Below, piece by piece: positions 15,761-23,380 of a stretch of DNA of 64,000 nt. Location: positions 1-64,000 of the forward strand of contig NZ_JADMSU010000008.1 in NCBI RefSeq assembly GCF_015561195.1. The letters are read 5' to 3'. The notes beneath the pieces are model-generated. The model was given only the letters and a program-made list of their open reading frames with translations, was not told where the DNA came from and searched no databases. Each line of letters starts with the position of its first letter. Position 1 is the stretch's first letter. The translations under genes and the position numbers were made by a program. The stretch is from Collinsella aerofaciens (GTDB taxonomy: Bacteria; Actinomycetota; Coriobacteriia; Coriobacteriales; Coriobacteriaceae).

Positions 15761-16324
15761 TCACGATCCCTCCTTTGAGTCCGTTGCCTGCGGGCTTAGG
15801 CGCACGGCGCGCAGACGACACGAAGCATCGCCAGCATCCGCGGCAATTGTCACCATATCGACCCAGCCGCGTCCGTCGCGCACGATGGCGCCCCACACGT
15901 TTCCCTTGATGTCGAGATAGCCGCTCAGAGCAAGTTGCGCCGTGGGTACCTCGCGATAGGCACGCAGCATATCCGCCGCCGCTTCGGTCATCGGTCGGTC
16001 CTCGGACCATGCAAGCCGGACCGCAATCGCGTTGCCCTCAGGCGAATCCGTCGCAGTGCCAGACCGCTTGTCGAGCGTCCGCAGAAAGGTTTGCGCCGTG
16101 ACAGCGACATCCGAATCGTCCGCATCTCGCATCTCATCTTTTTGAGACGCCACCGCCGAATCTGAGCCCAAATTGGAGGCGGTCCCAGGACGCTGCTGCC
16201 GCGCGGCGTTAAGCCCCCAAAGCACCGCCGCTATCGCCACGGTCAGGCAAGCAAACACCAGCAGCACCCCGATGGGGCGCTCGCCCTCTACAGGCTGTTG
16301 ATGCCCTCGCTGATAGCGTTCCAT
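15761..16324 (-). CDS. Membrane-anchored tad-operon protein, 187 aa
   Basis: Unrecognised protein with one N-terminal membrane helix (residues about 19-38, GVLLVFACLTVAIAAVLWGL) and an outside domain of about 145 residues. Its start overlaps the end of flp by 37 bp, a larger overlap than elsewhere in the operon, so the true start might be internal, though no better codon is seen. The position between flp and the pseudopilin genes suggests a pilus-assembly or accessory role. No catalytic motif is visible. Confidence 0.65.
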   Translation of the reverse strand: MERYQRGHQQPVEGERPIGVLLVFACLTVAIAAVLWGLNAARQQRPGTASNLGSDSAVASQKDEMRDADDSDVAVTAQTFLRTLDKRSGTATDSPEGNAIAVRLAWSEDRPMTEAAADMLRAYREVPTAQLALSGYLDIKGNVWGAIVRDGRGWVDMVTIAADAGDASCRLRAVRLSPQATDSKEGS

Positions 16325-16521
16325 AGATCTTGGACCTTGCCCTTAAATGCGACGATGGCGATAATCGCGATCACCACGAGCACGCCGACCAAGATGGCAT
16401 ACTCGGTGGTACCCTGTGCACTCTCCTCCTGCAATAGTTCCTTGGCGCGCTGACGAACATGTGCCGCCCGGCAAAACGCCCAGCCCTGGACCTTGCCAGC
16501 AGCGTCAGTCATCGTGTTCAT
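16288..16521 (-). CDS. flp: Flp/Fap-type major pilin
   Basis: 77-aa prepilin. A 37-residue cytoplasmic leader rich in basic residues ends in LLQEESA-QGTTEYAILVGV, followed by a 20-residue hydrophobic helix and a short tail (KVQDLWNAISEGINSL). The E-Y pair at +5/+6 is the Flp signature if cleavage follows the Ala; classical Flp pilins have Gly there. It is the likely structural subunit of the pilus encoded by this operon. No prepilin peptidase gene lies in the window. Confidence 0.88.
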   Translation of the reverse strand: MNTMTDAAGKVQGWAFCRAAHVRQRAKELLQEESAQGTTEYAILVGVLVVIAIIAIVAFKGKVQDLWNAISEGINSL

Positions 16522-16531
16522 GTATTCCTCC

Positions 16532-17173
16532 CTACATCATCCCGCCTGCTCCCAGCAGCGGGCCCAATATGGACAGAAGCAACGCCGGCAAGATGAGCGT
16601 GCCGGTGGGAATCAGCAGCTTGACGGGCGCACGCTCGATCTCGCGCTCGACCGCGGCGCGATGAGCCGCACGGATCTCGCGACTTTGAGCGGCCAGCGTC
16701 TCGGCAAGTGGGGCACCCAGGGCGAGCGCCTGCCCCACCGTGATGGCAAAGGTCTCGAGCGCTCGCACGTCCAGGTCGCGCGCGGCGGCCAACAACTCGT
16801 CCTCACGCGTGCCCACGCCCACCTGCCACGCCATGCAGGCGCGCTCAAGGCGAAGAGCCAGCACTGACCGGCGGTTGGCGCAGAAAATCTCAAGCGCCGC
16901 ATCAAACGAAAGACCGGCCGAAAGACCCAAGCGCACAACATCGATCATCTCGGACACTTCGCCGAGCGACACTCGCGCCGGGCCGCCCGCTCCAACCGCG
17001 CCCTTCACTCGCGCGGTCAGAGCATCGACCACCGAGCGACCCGCGGCAGCGACCAGCACCGCCTCGCGCTTGCAGGCCCCTGCGATCTTGCGTGCATCCG
17101 CCCGATCCAAACCCGTCGCGACAAATACACTCAGGGCGCACAGGCAAGCCGCAACTGCAACCGGGGCGCTCAT
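16532..17173 (-). CDS. tadC: Tad pilus inner-membrane platform protein TadC
   Basis: 213-aa type II secretion F-domain protein. The segment MIDVVRLGLSAGLSFDAALE is the conserved GspF motif, and the last third contains QALALGAPLAETLAAQ and a C-terminal membrane hairpin (LILPALLLSILGPLLG). The start ATG overlaps the tadB stop as ATGA. With TadB it forms the membrane platform on which the TadA ATPase acts. It is shorter than many TadC proteins (about 300 aa), missing part of the N-terminal region. Confidence 0.88.
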   Translation of the reverse strand: MSAPVAVAACLCALSVFVATGLDRADARKIAGACKREAVLVAAAGRSVVDALTARVKGAVGAGGPARVSLGEVSEMIDVVRLGLSAGLSFDAALEIFCANRRSVLALRLERACMAWQVGVGTREDELLAAARDLDVRALETFAITVGQALALGAPLAETLAAQSREIRAAHRAAVEREIERAPVKLLIPTGTLILPALLLSILGPLLGAGGMM

Positions 17174-18096
17174 AGCTCCACCCGCATAATGCGCCGGATA
17201 ACCACCAGGGCAACGGCGTTGAGGGCAAGACCCAGCACCACAGCGCCCGCGCCGGCAGGCGTCGCAAGACCGCGACGAAAATCTGCCGAAAGCAGCGCCA
17301 ACACCGCGCACATGCCCGCCGGCATCGCTGCGACCATATGCGCAGACATGCGAGCCTGCGACGTCTTAACATCCAGGCGGCGCTTGAGCTCAATGCGCTC
17401 CCCCACCATGCTCGACGCCTCGGACAGTAAGTCGGCAAGCGGAGCGCCGGTGCGCTGAGACACCTTAAGCGCCAAGGTCACAAGTGAAAGACCGGGGGCG
17501 TCGATACGCACGAGCAAGTCATCGAGCGCGTCGGTCGCCGAGACGCCGCAGTCGATCGCCGCCGCCACCCGCAAAAACTCGGTATGCACTGGCTCTTGCG
17601 CATGAGCGCCCACAAAGCGCATGCCCTGGGCCAGCGAATGTCCCGAGGCAAGCGACATGGAAAGTGCGGTAAACGCCTCGGGCATTGCCTCTTCTGCATC
17701 GTGTTGCTCGCGCCGGCTCTCAAAGCCATCCCGAGCGGCACCAACGGCAAACGGAGCAACAAGTCCCAAGGCAAATCCGAGGGGCGATAACGACACCATC
17801 GTTAGTAAAACGCAGCAGACACCGCTCGATAGCAGCAGAAACGCCAAACGTCCCGAAGCATCTTCGATCACGAGGCCAAGGCGATGCGCCGGAGCCAGCG
17901 ATGCCCACGAACGGGCGATCTTTTTCAGCAGATCGTTTTCCACCAGCTCACGCGGCAGCTTCTCTGCCACCGTCTCGAGCGCCTGACGTGCCAGCTCCGC
18001 CGGCGGTACCTGCGGCACACGAGGTTCCGCCCCGCACGCCGTCGCGACAGAAAGCCCTGCCAAGCCCCCTACGACGAGGGGCACAGTGATCTCCAT
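17170..18096 (-). CDS. tadB: Tad pilus inner-membrane platform protein TadB
   Basis: 308-aa F-domain membrane protein. It has an N-terminal hydrophobic segment, two closely spaced membrane helices (residues about 82-120), the GspF-like block EEAMPEAFTALSMSLASGHS and ISQRTGAPLADLL-type sequence, then two C-terminal helices. It overlaps the end of tadA by 28 bp and tadC by 4 bp, showing translational coupling. It acts in the membrane as a partner of TadC and the TadA ATPase. Confidence 0.9.
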   Translation of the reverse strand: MEITVPLVVGGLAGLSVATACGAEPRVPQVPPAELARQALETVAEKLPRELVENDLLKKIARSWASLAPAHRLGLVIEDASGRLAFLLLSSGVCCVLLTMVSLSPLGFALGLVAPFAVGAARDGFESRREQHDAEEAMPEAFTALSMSLASGHSLAQGMRFVGAHAQEPVHTEFLRVAAAIDCGVSATDALDDLLVRIDAPGLSLVTLALKVSQRTGAPLADLLSEASSMVGERIELKRRLDVKTSQARMSAHMVAAMPAGMCAVLALLSADFRRGLATPAGAGAVVLGLALNAVALVVIRRIMRVEL

Positions 18097-19397
18097 TCGT
18101 CCACCTCCTCTTGTGTGAGCGCCCCCGACCGCAGGCCTTCTGCGATAAACGGCGGCTCGCGGTCAAGCGTCCAGGTGCGCTCGGCGGCATCGAACGTCAC
18201 ATAGCGCTCGAGCTCTACGCCGCCCGATGCGGCGCGTCGCACCCCCGAATACGAGGAGACGAAACGCCTGCCATCGGCGTGGCGCTCGGACATCACGATG
18301 CCGTCGAGCGCCATGGCAATCTGCTCCTCGATGAGCTCGCTCGGCAGATCGATGCCATAACGTGCAAGCAACGTCAGACGCACCACGGTCTCCTGTTCTG
18401 AACCCGCATGAAGCGTGGTGAGCGACCCGTCGTGGCCCGTGTTCATGGCCTGCAACATGTCGCAGCACTCGGCACCGCGCACCTCGCCCACCACGATGCG
18501 GTCGGGGCGCATGCGTAGGGCATTAGTTACCAGGTCGCGGATCGTCACCGCGCCCTCGCCCTCAATTGAAGCCTCGCGCGCCTCTAGGCGCACCACGTGC
18601 GGATGATGCGCAAACTTGAGCTCGGCAGAGTCCTCGATCGTCACGATGCGCTCGCCGGTGGAAATCTCACATGACAACGCGTTGAGCAGGGTGGTCTTAC
18701 CAGATCCCGTGCCCCCCGCAACCGCCAGGTCCTGTCGCAGCGACACCGCACACGACAGCAGCTGCGCATACCAAAGCGGCAGCGATCCCAACCCCACGAG
18801 CTCGTCCAGCGAGCAGATACGGTCCGAGAACTTTCGGATGGTGAGAATCGGTCCGTCAATCGCCACAGGCGGAATCACCGCGTTGACGCGATAGCCCGTT
18901 TTGAGGCGGGCGTTGACGATGGGGCTGCGCTCGTCGATACGGCGGCCAAGTGGCGAGATAATGCGGTCGATAAGCACACGGATCTGCTCATCATCCTCAA
19001 ACGCATGCTCGATGGGGTGCAAGACGCCGCCGCGTTCAAAGAAAGCCGAGCGGCAGCCGTTGATCATGATCTCGGTAACGGTGTCGTCCTCGATGAGCGG
19101 CTGCAACGGCCCCAAGCCCACCACGTCATCCAAAATCTCGTCAATGATGGTCTCGCGCTCGGGCGTCGCGAGATCGGTCGGCTCCTCAACATTGAGCGCC
19201 GCCTCCACCGCAGGACGCAATTCCGAGCGGGCAAGTGCCGGGTCGATATAGGCGCTGATACGCGCCACTTCGTCGTAACCCATGCGGTCCATCACGGCGC
19301 GCTTGGTGCGTCGTTTCACAGCGCGGCGACGCCCCGCATCTACAGGCGCTGCCGCCGCCGCAGCGCCGGCAGCCTTAATCCTCGTTTGCAGGCTCAT
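18069..19397 (-). CDS. tadA: Tad pilus assembly ATPase TadA/CpaF
   Basis: 442-aa secretion ATPase that powers Flp pilus assembly. Motifs in order: [16 protein letters not shown] in the N-terminal domain, Walker [17 protein letters not shown] near residue 230, the Asp box [12 protein letters not shown], Walker [13 protein letters not shown], and the His box [16 protein letters not shown]. These are diagnostic of the TadA branch of the GspE superfamily. The N-terminal 40 residues are alanine- and arginine-rich. It is coupled to tadZ by a 4-bp overlap. Confidence 0.96.
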   Translation of the reverse strand: MSLQTRIKAAGAAAAAAPVDAGRRRAVKRRTKRAVMDRMGYDEVARISAYIDPALARSELRPAVEAALNVEEPTDLATPERETIIDEILDDVVGLGPLQPLIEDDTVTEIMINGCRSAFFERGGVLHPIEHAFEDDEQIRVLIDRIISPLGRRIDERSPIVNARLKTGYRVNAVIPPVAIDGPILTIRKFSDRICSLDELVGLGSLPLWYAQLLSCAVSLRQDLAVAGGTGSGKTTLLNALSCEISTGERIVTIEDSAELKFAHHPHVVRLEAREASIEGEGAVTIRDLVTNALRMRPDRIVVGEVRGAECCDMLQAMNTGHDGSLTTLHAGSEQETVVRLTLLARYGIDLPSELIEEQIAMALDGIVMSERHADGRRFVSSYSGVRRAASGGVELERYVTFDAAERTWTLDREPPFIAEGLRSGALTQEEVDEWRSLCPSS

Positions 19398-21043
19398 CGC
19401 TGATCACCCTCGCGCGACCAGGGAAGGCGGATACGCGGGCGTTCGGTACGCGTTGCACGGTCGGCGACCATATCGCTCCAAAGGCCGACGGCGCACCCCA
19501 GTTCCACGAGCATCTCGCGCGTGGCCTCGCGCACGCTAGTCGCGAAAGCGCTGGTCTGCCCCACCGCCTCGTCAGCGCGCCCAAACGCCATGAGCGCGGC
19601 GAGATCCTGCCCGCCATCGGCGATACGAATCTTGGAGCTCAACGCGCAGGCAATCTCAAAGCGCATGACGACGTCCTCGTCTGCCCCGCGCGCACCGAAC
19701 CGGTTGAACACGGCGCTCATGCGCGTGCGCGGCACACCTACTCGACCTGCCAGTTCAATGACGCGCGATGCCGATGCCGCGGACGACACCGCCGCATCGC
19801 CAACGACCAGGCAACGGTCGCTCGCCGCCACCGCAGCCGCCACGGCGTCGCCCCAAAAGACCGAGGTATCGATAAAGACCACGTCGGATTCGCGACGCAG
19901 AACATCAAGCAGTAGCTCCACCGGACGTGCCATGAGCTCGGCTTGCTCGGGCGCCGCGACGGGACCCCAGAGCGTAACGCCCGGTGCCACGCGCATCGAT
20001 GTGGCTACGATATCCGGCTCGGTGAGCGTGCCCGCCGCCGACGGCTCGATAAGTGCCGCCATATCGCGCGGAGCATCGACGCCTAACAAGTCGTAAAGGT
20101 TTCCAAACATCAGGTCCAGGTCGAGCACGGCGGCACGCAAGCCCAACAGCGACGATGTGTGTGCCATGGTGGCAACGATCGTCGACTTGCCGCAACCGCC
20201 CGAACCCGAAATGGCGCAGATGACCGGAGCTCGATGCGGCGAAGCGGCAGCGTCTGCCGGCGGCATCGGAGGCGGCGGGGCGGGCGTCGGTGACAGCGTC
20301 CCCGTCTCCCCCGCCGCAACCACACGCTGCGTCCAAGCCGGCATGGCAGCTTGTTCGGTCTGCGAGGCAGGCTCGTTCTGTGCAATCTGCTCATGCTGCA
20401 TCAGCGACAGCTCGCCGCACCCGGCAAAGCCCTCAACTTCATCGAGTTCATCCGCCGGATTCACGCCGTGCACGTATCCCATATCTACAGCCGGGGAATC
20501 GCCAGCATGCTGCGCCGGCCCTCCAGCGTCATCGTATACAAGGGGGTTCCGGGGGCGCCGACCATGCTCGGCTTCCGCTTTTCCATAATCATCAACACGC
20601 GGGCCTCTTGTAGCGCGAGGCGCCCCGGGTTCCCTATCAACAAAAGCATCGGGCTCAATCGTCATGCGCCGATCGGAATCAACCGCTCCCTCGCCCGCGC
20701 GCCCGTTGCCGCATATACTGTGTGCAGCGATGACCTCGGTCGCCCCCGCGCGAAACAGCCCCTCGATATCCGACGGATCGAGCGCCTCTATCAACACGAC
20801 CACGCGACTCACGCGGCCTTCGGCCGTCAGGCGCGCAACAGTCTTGCGCACATCTTCGGTATCAAACAGAGACGCCGCGATGATGGCAGCCCCGCGGCGC
20901 GACGGAAACGCCCGCGCCATGGAAATCAGCCCGTCCAGGTCACCCACGCGAAGCACCTGTGCACCCACATCACGGCCCTCGACTTCCCGCTGCAACAGCC
21001 CGTAATCGCCGCACGCACAGCACGCAAGCCAGATCGCCTTCAT
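19394..21043 (-). CDS. tadZ: Tad pilus polar-localisation ATPase TadZ/CpaE
   Basis: About 549 aa. Residues 1-125 form an atypical receiver-like domain (VVVLIEALDPSDIEGLFRAG). A long low-complexity proline- and acid-rich linker follows (about 130-275), then a MinD/ParA-like ATPase with CAISGSGGCGKSTIVATMA, LDLDLMFGNLYDLLGV and VVFIDTSVFW. The ParA signature Lys before the P-loop glycines is missing, as in TadZ. It would position the pilus machine. An ATG at 21043 or a GTG three bases earlier may start it; both follow a GGAGG site. Confidence 0.9.
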   Translation of the reverse strand: MKAIWLACCACGDYGLLQREVEGRDVGAQVLRVGDLDGLISMARAFPSRRGAAIIAASLFDTEDVRKTVARLTAEGRVSRVVVLIEALDPSDIEGLFRAGATEVIAAHSICGNGRAGEGAVDSDRRMTIEPDAFVDREPGAPRATRGPRVDDYGKAEAEHGRRPRNPLVYDDAGGPAQHAGDSPAVDMGYVHGVNPADELDEVEGFAGCGELSLMQHEQIAQNEPASQTEQAAMPAWTQRVVAAGETGTLSPTPAPPPPMPPADAAASPHRAPVICAISGSGGCGKSTIVATMAHTSSLLGLRAAVLDLDLMFGNLYDLLGVDAPRDMAALIEPSAAGTLTEPDIVATSMRVAPGVTLWGPVAAPEQAELMARPVELLLDVLRRESDVVFIDTSVFWGDAVAAAVAASDRCLVVGDAAVSSAASASRVIELAGRVGVPRTRMSAVFNRFGARGADEDVVMRFEIACALSSKIRIADGGQDLAALMAFGRADEAVGQTSAFATSVREATREMLVELGCAVGLWSDMVADRATRTERPRIRLPWSREGDQR

Positions 21044-21702
21044 CACTCGTCGCCTCCGCTCTTTTTGCCGCGCGCCGTGGCGGGAATCGTCAAGCTGACC
21101 GTTCCCTTGCCCGAGGCTCCCAGCAGTTCCTTGACGTCTTCGGGGTCAGCCGCCAGCGTCACCCATTCGATCTTGCCCTCGCGCGTGGCACCGGAATCCT
21201 CACTGGTATCGATCACGTACGCGCCGCACAGCCGATCGGTTACGCCGTCTTTTTGCACATACACATCCACGTAGCTGCCCACGCCCGCAGCACCGCCGAC
21301 CGAGTGCTCGGCATCGACCGCCACCGAAACGGCGACCTTGCCCTTAGGCACCTCGAGCTTGTGGCTCTCGGCCTTGGTGTAGACATTGCAGATCACGGCG
21401 TTTTTGGGAATACGCGAAGTCGTCACGTCGCCGCGCACCTGGCGCAGCTCGGTCGCCGTGTCACGCGGCAGCAGACTCGTCAGCCATTCCTGGGTTATGA
21501 CATTGGTCTCATCGAGGGTCTCGCCCACATCGATATCGCGCGCCGCGACACATACCTCGACGCGGTCGCCACCGTACTTGGCCAAGGTCTCAGCCTGGAC
21601 CTGTTCGGCTTGCGAGCGGATCGACGAGCCGTAAACCATGCAGAGCAGAGCAGCGAGCACGCCCGCGACCAGACTGATGGCGATGCGCTTGCTCTTGTTC
21701 AC
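21043..21702 (-). CDS. cpaB: Flp pilus assembly protein CpaB/RcpC
   Basis: 219-aa protein with an N-terminal signal anchor (residues about 6-25, IAISLVAGVLAALLCMVYG), then a SAF-type domain (VCVAARDIDVGETLDETNV) and an RcpC/CpaB domain (VAVSVAVDAEHSVGGAAGVG, then SYVDVYV). The start is the GTG at 21702, preceded by GAGAGGAG; the ATG five codons upstream has no such site. It is the first gene of the operon. No secretin gene accompanies it, as expected in a cell with a single membrane. Confidence 0.9.
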   Translation of the reverse strand: MNKSKRIAISLVAGVLAALLCMVYGSSIRSQAEQVQAETLAKYGGDRVEVCVAARDIDVGETLDETNVITQEWLTSLLPRDTATELRQVRGDVTTSRIPKNAVICNVYTKAESHKLEVPKGKVAVSVAVDAEHSVGGAAGVGSYVDVYVQKDGVTDRLCGAYVIDTSEDSGATREGKIEWVTLAADPEDVKELLGASGKGTVSLTIPATARGKKSGGDE

Positions 21703-21902
21703 GGCCGCTCCTCTCATGGCAGTGCCGGGCGAATGCCCGTACCACCATTGTCTGGGCGGTCAGAGTGCAAAGCGGCGCAATCGCGATCTTGGTTTTCGAT
21801 GTCAAACCAATCGCTGACCAAAAGCTGACCAGCCCGTCAAGCTCGTGGCAAGGTTTTGGTCGGCACGTCAGCAAACTGCATGTTTCGAGGCTTTTCCGCA
21901 GC

Positions 21903-21941
21903 AAAAAGCCGTCTCCCGAACAGTTGGGAGACGGCTGTCAT
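21903..21941 (-). terminator. Terminator after rsgA
   Basis: Minus-strand AGCCGTCTCCC/GGGAGACGGCT, an 11-bp stem followed by T5, about 15 bp after the rsgA stop. The rest of 21703-21902 should hold the tad operon promoter, but no clear -35/-10 pair is visible. Confidence 0.9.
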
Positions 21942-21953
21942 AGGAAAAATCAA

Positions 21954-23138
21954 TTACAGATGGACATCGGGATCGAGCATTTGAGCGCTCACGCGCATGG
22001 ATGACGCCAGGTTTTGGAACGTTTCCAGACGCAGGCTGTCGATCTGCCCGGCGTCCTCGGCCTCGCGAACGGCACAACCTGGCTCATGGGTATGCGTGCA
22101 ATCGCCAAACCGGCACGCGCGCGATGCCTCGACAATCTCGGGGAAGGCGCGGGCCAGACCCCGCTCGTGACCCACGAGCGGCAGGCTGCGCAGGCCCGGG
22201 GCATCGGCGATCACGCCGGCGTCGCCCGGCAGCGCCACCATCACGCGCGCGACGGTAGTGTGACGGCCCTGGTCGTCGCGTTCGCGCACACCGCCGGTCG
22301 CCAACGTATCGTGGCCCAGCAGTGCATTGAGCAGCGTCGACTTGCCGGCACCCGACTCGCCCAGAATCATGGCGCAGCTCCCGACAGGCACGCAGGCACG
22401 GACCTCGTCCAGGCCGCGGCCCTCGGCAGAGGACGTCACGATCACGCGCACGTCCGGACCCACCAGGCGGCGCACGCGGTCCAGATCGCGCTCGAGCTCC
22501 TCGGCATCGCAACGGTCAGCTTTGGTGAGTACCACCACCGGTTCGGCATCGCAGTCGAGCGCCAACACCAGCGAGCGCGCCACACGGTCGAGCAGCACCT
22601 CGCCGGCACCGAGCGCCTGCACGATTAGCACGCTATCCACGTTGGAGCAGAGCACCTGGCGCTCTCCGCGGGCACAGCCGCGCCAACGCTCAAAGCTCGT
22701 ACGGCGCGGCAGCACGCATTCAATCACGCCCATATCGTGCCCGGGAGCACGGCGCACCGCCACACGATCGCCCACGGCAGGCAGCAGGACCTCGTCCCCA
22801 CCGCGCGACTTGGCAAATCCCACGGCATGCTCGGCGCGGAAGGTATCGTCGGCAGTCGCCACCAGCGGAAACCCACGATCCAAGCGCACCACGGCGCCAA
22901 GCTGCATCTGCTCGGGCTCCTCGGCATGTGCGCAGAAATCATCAAAGGCAGCCTGCTGAGCTTCATCGACCGGCAGGTCATCAAACGCCGGAACATCCTG
23001 CAGCGCGTCGAGTCCCGGCACGCTTGCCAGCAGCTCCTCAGCAGACGCGGGAGCCTCGGTCGCGAGCTTCCGACGACGATCGCGCTTAGCCCGCGCCCCC
23101 GTCGTCTTTTTCTTCGCCTTAGCCTTCGCCTTGCCCAC
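21954..23138 (-). CDS. rsgA: Ribosome small-subunit GTPase RsgA (YjeQ)
   Basis: Circularly permuted GTPase that proofreads 30S maturation. After a basic N-terminal tail (KAKAKAKKK) come an OB-like domain, then G4 (VVLTKADRCD), G1 (LGESGAGKSTLLNALLG), G2/G3 (GRHTT, DAPG) in permuted order, and a C-terminal zinc knuckle (CRFGDCTHTHEPGC). The start is a GTG at 23138 with a GGGAGG site; the longer frame upstream has no support. At 394 aa it is longer than usual because of the about 80-residue N-terminal extension. Confidence 0.94.
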   Translation of the reverse strand: MGKAKAKAKKKTTGARAKRDRRRKLATEAPASAEELLASVPGLDALQDVPAFDDLPVDEAQQAAFDDFCAHAEEPEQMQLGAVVRLDRGFPLVATADDTFRAEHAVGFAKSRGGDEVLLPAVGDRVAVRRAPGHDMGVIECVLPRRTSFERWRGCARGERQVLCSNVDSVLIVQALGAGEVLLDRVARSLVLALDCDAEPVVVLTKADRCDAEELERDLDRVRRLVGPDVRVIVTSSAEGRGLDEVRACVPVGSCAMILGESGAGKSTLLNALLGHDTLATGGVRERDDQGRHTTVARVMVALPGDAGVIADAPGLRSLPLVGHERGLARAFPEIVEASRACRFGDCTHTHEPGCAVREAEDAGQIDSLRLETFQNLASSMRVSAQMLDPDVHL

Positions 23139-23185
23139 AAGCGCCTCCCAGCACCATAAATCACAACTGAACAGGTATTTTCCCA

Positions 23186-23222
23186 CAAAAAAGAGTCGGT
23201 CGAGCAAATGCTCGACCGACTC
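23186..23222 (-). terminator. Terminator downstream of the P-type ATPase
   Basis: GAGTCGGTCGAGCA and its complement almost touch (loop AA), with a T6 run on the minus strand, upstream of the rsgA start. Confidence 0.85.
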
Positions 23223-23281
23223 ACACACTTTCCCTCGGCCTTTATCATCCACACGGGAGAAAAGTCAGCAACGTCACCGCA

Positions 23282-23369
23282 GGGCCCGCCCCGGAAGCCC
23301 TTTCTCCCGAACGATCCCGCAGCGCGAAGCGCGAGGACCAGTGAGGGAGAAAGGGCGTGGGGCGGGCCC
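23282..23369 (-). repeat. Long nested hairpin NH-A in the ATPase 3' region
   Basis: Outer stem GGGCCCGCCCC/GGGGCGGGCCC, middle 12-bp stem GCCCTTTCTCCC/GGGAGAAAGGGC, and apical hairpin GCGC-GAA-GCGC inside a TCCCGCAGC...GCGAGGA frame. It begins 12 bases after the ATPase stop. Its apical domain is shared with the hairpin at 32028-32122, while the stems are not. Confidence 0.85.
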
Positions 23370-23380
23370 GGACGAGTGCG

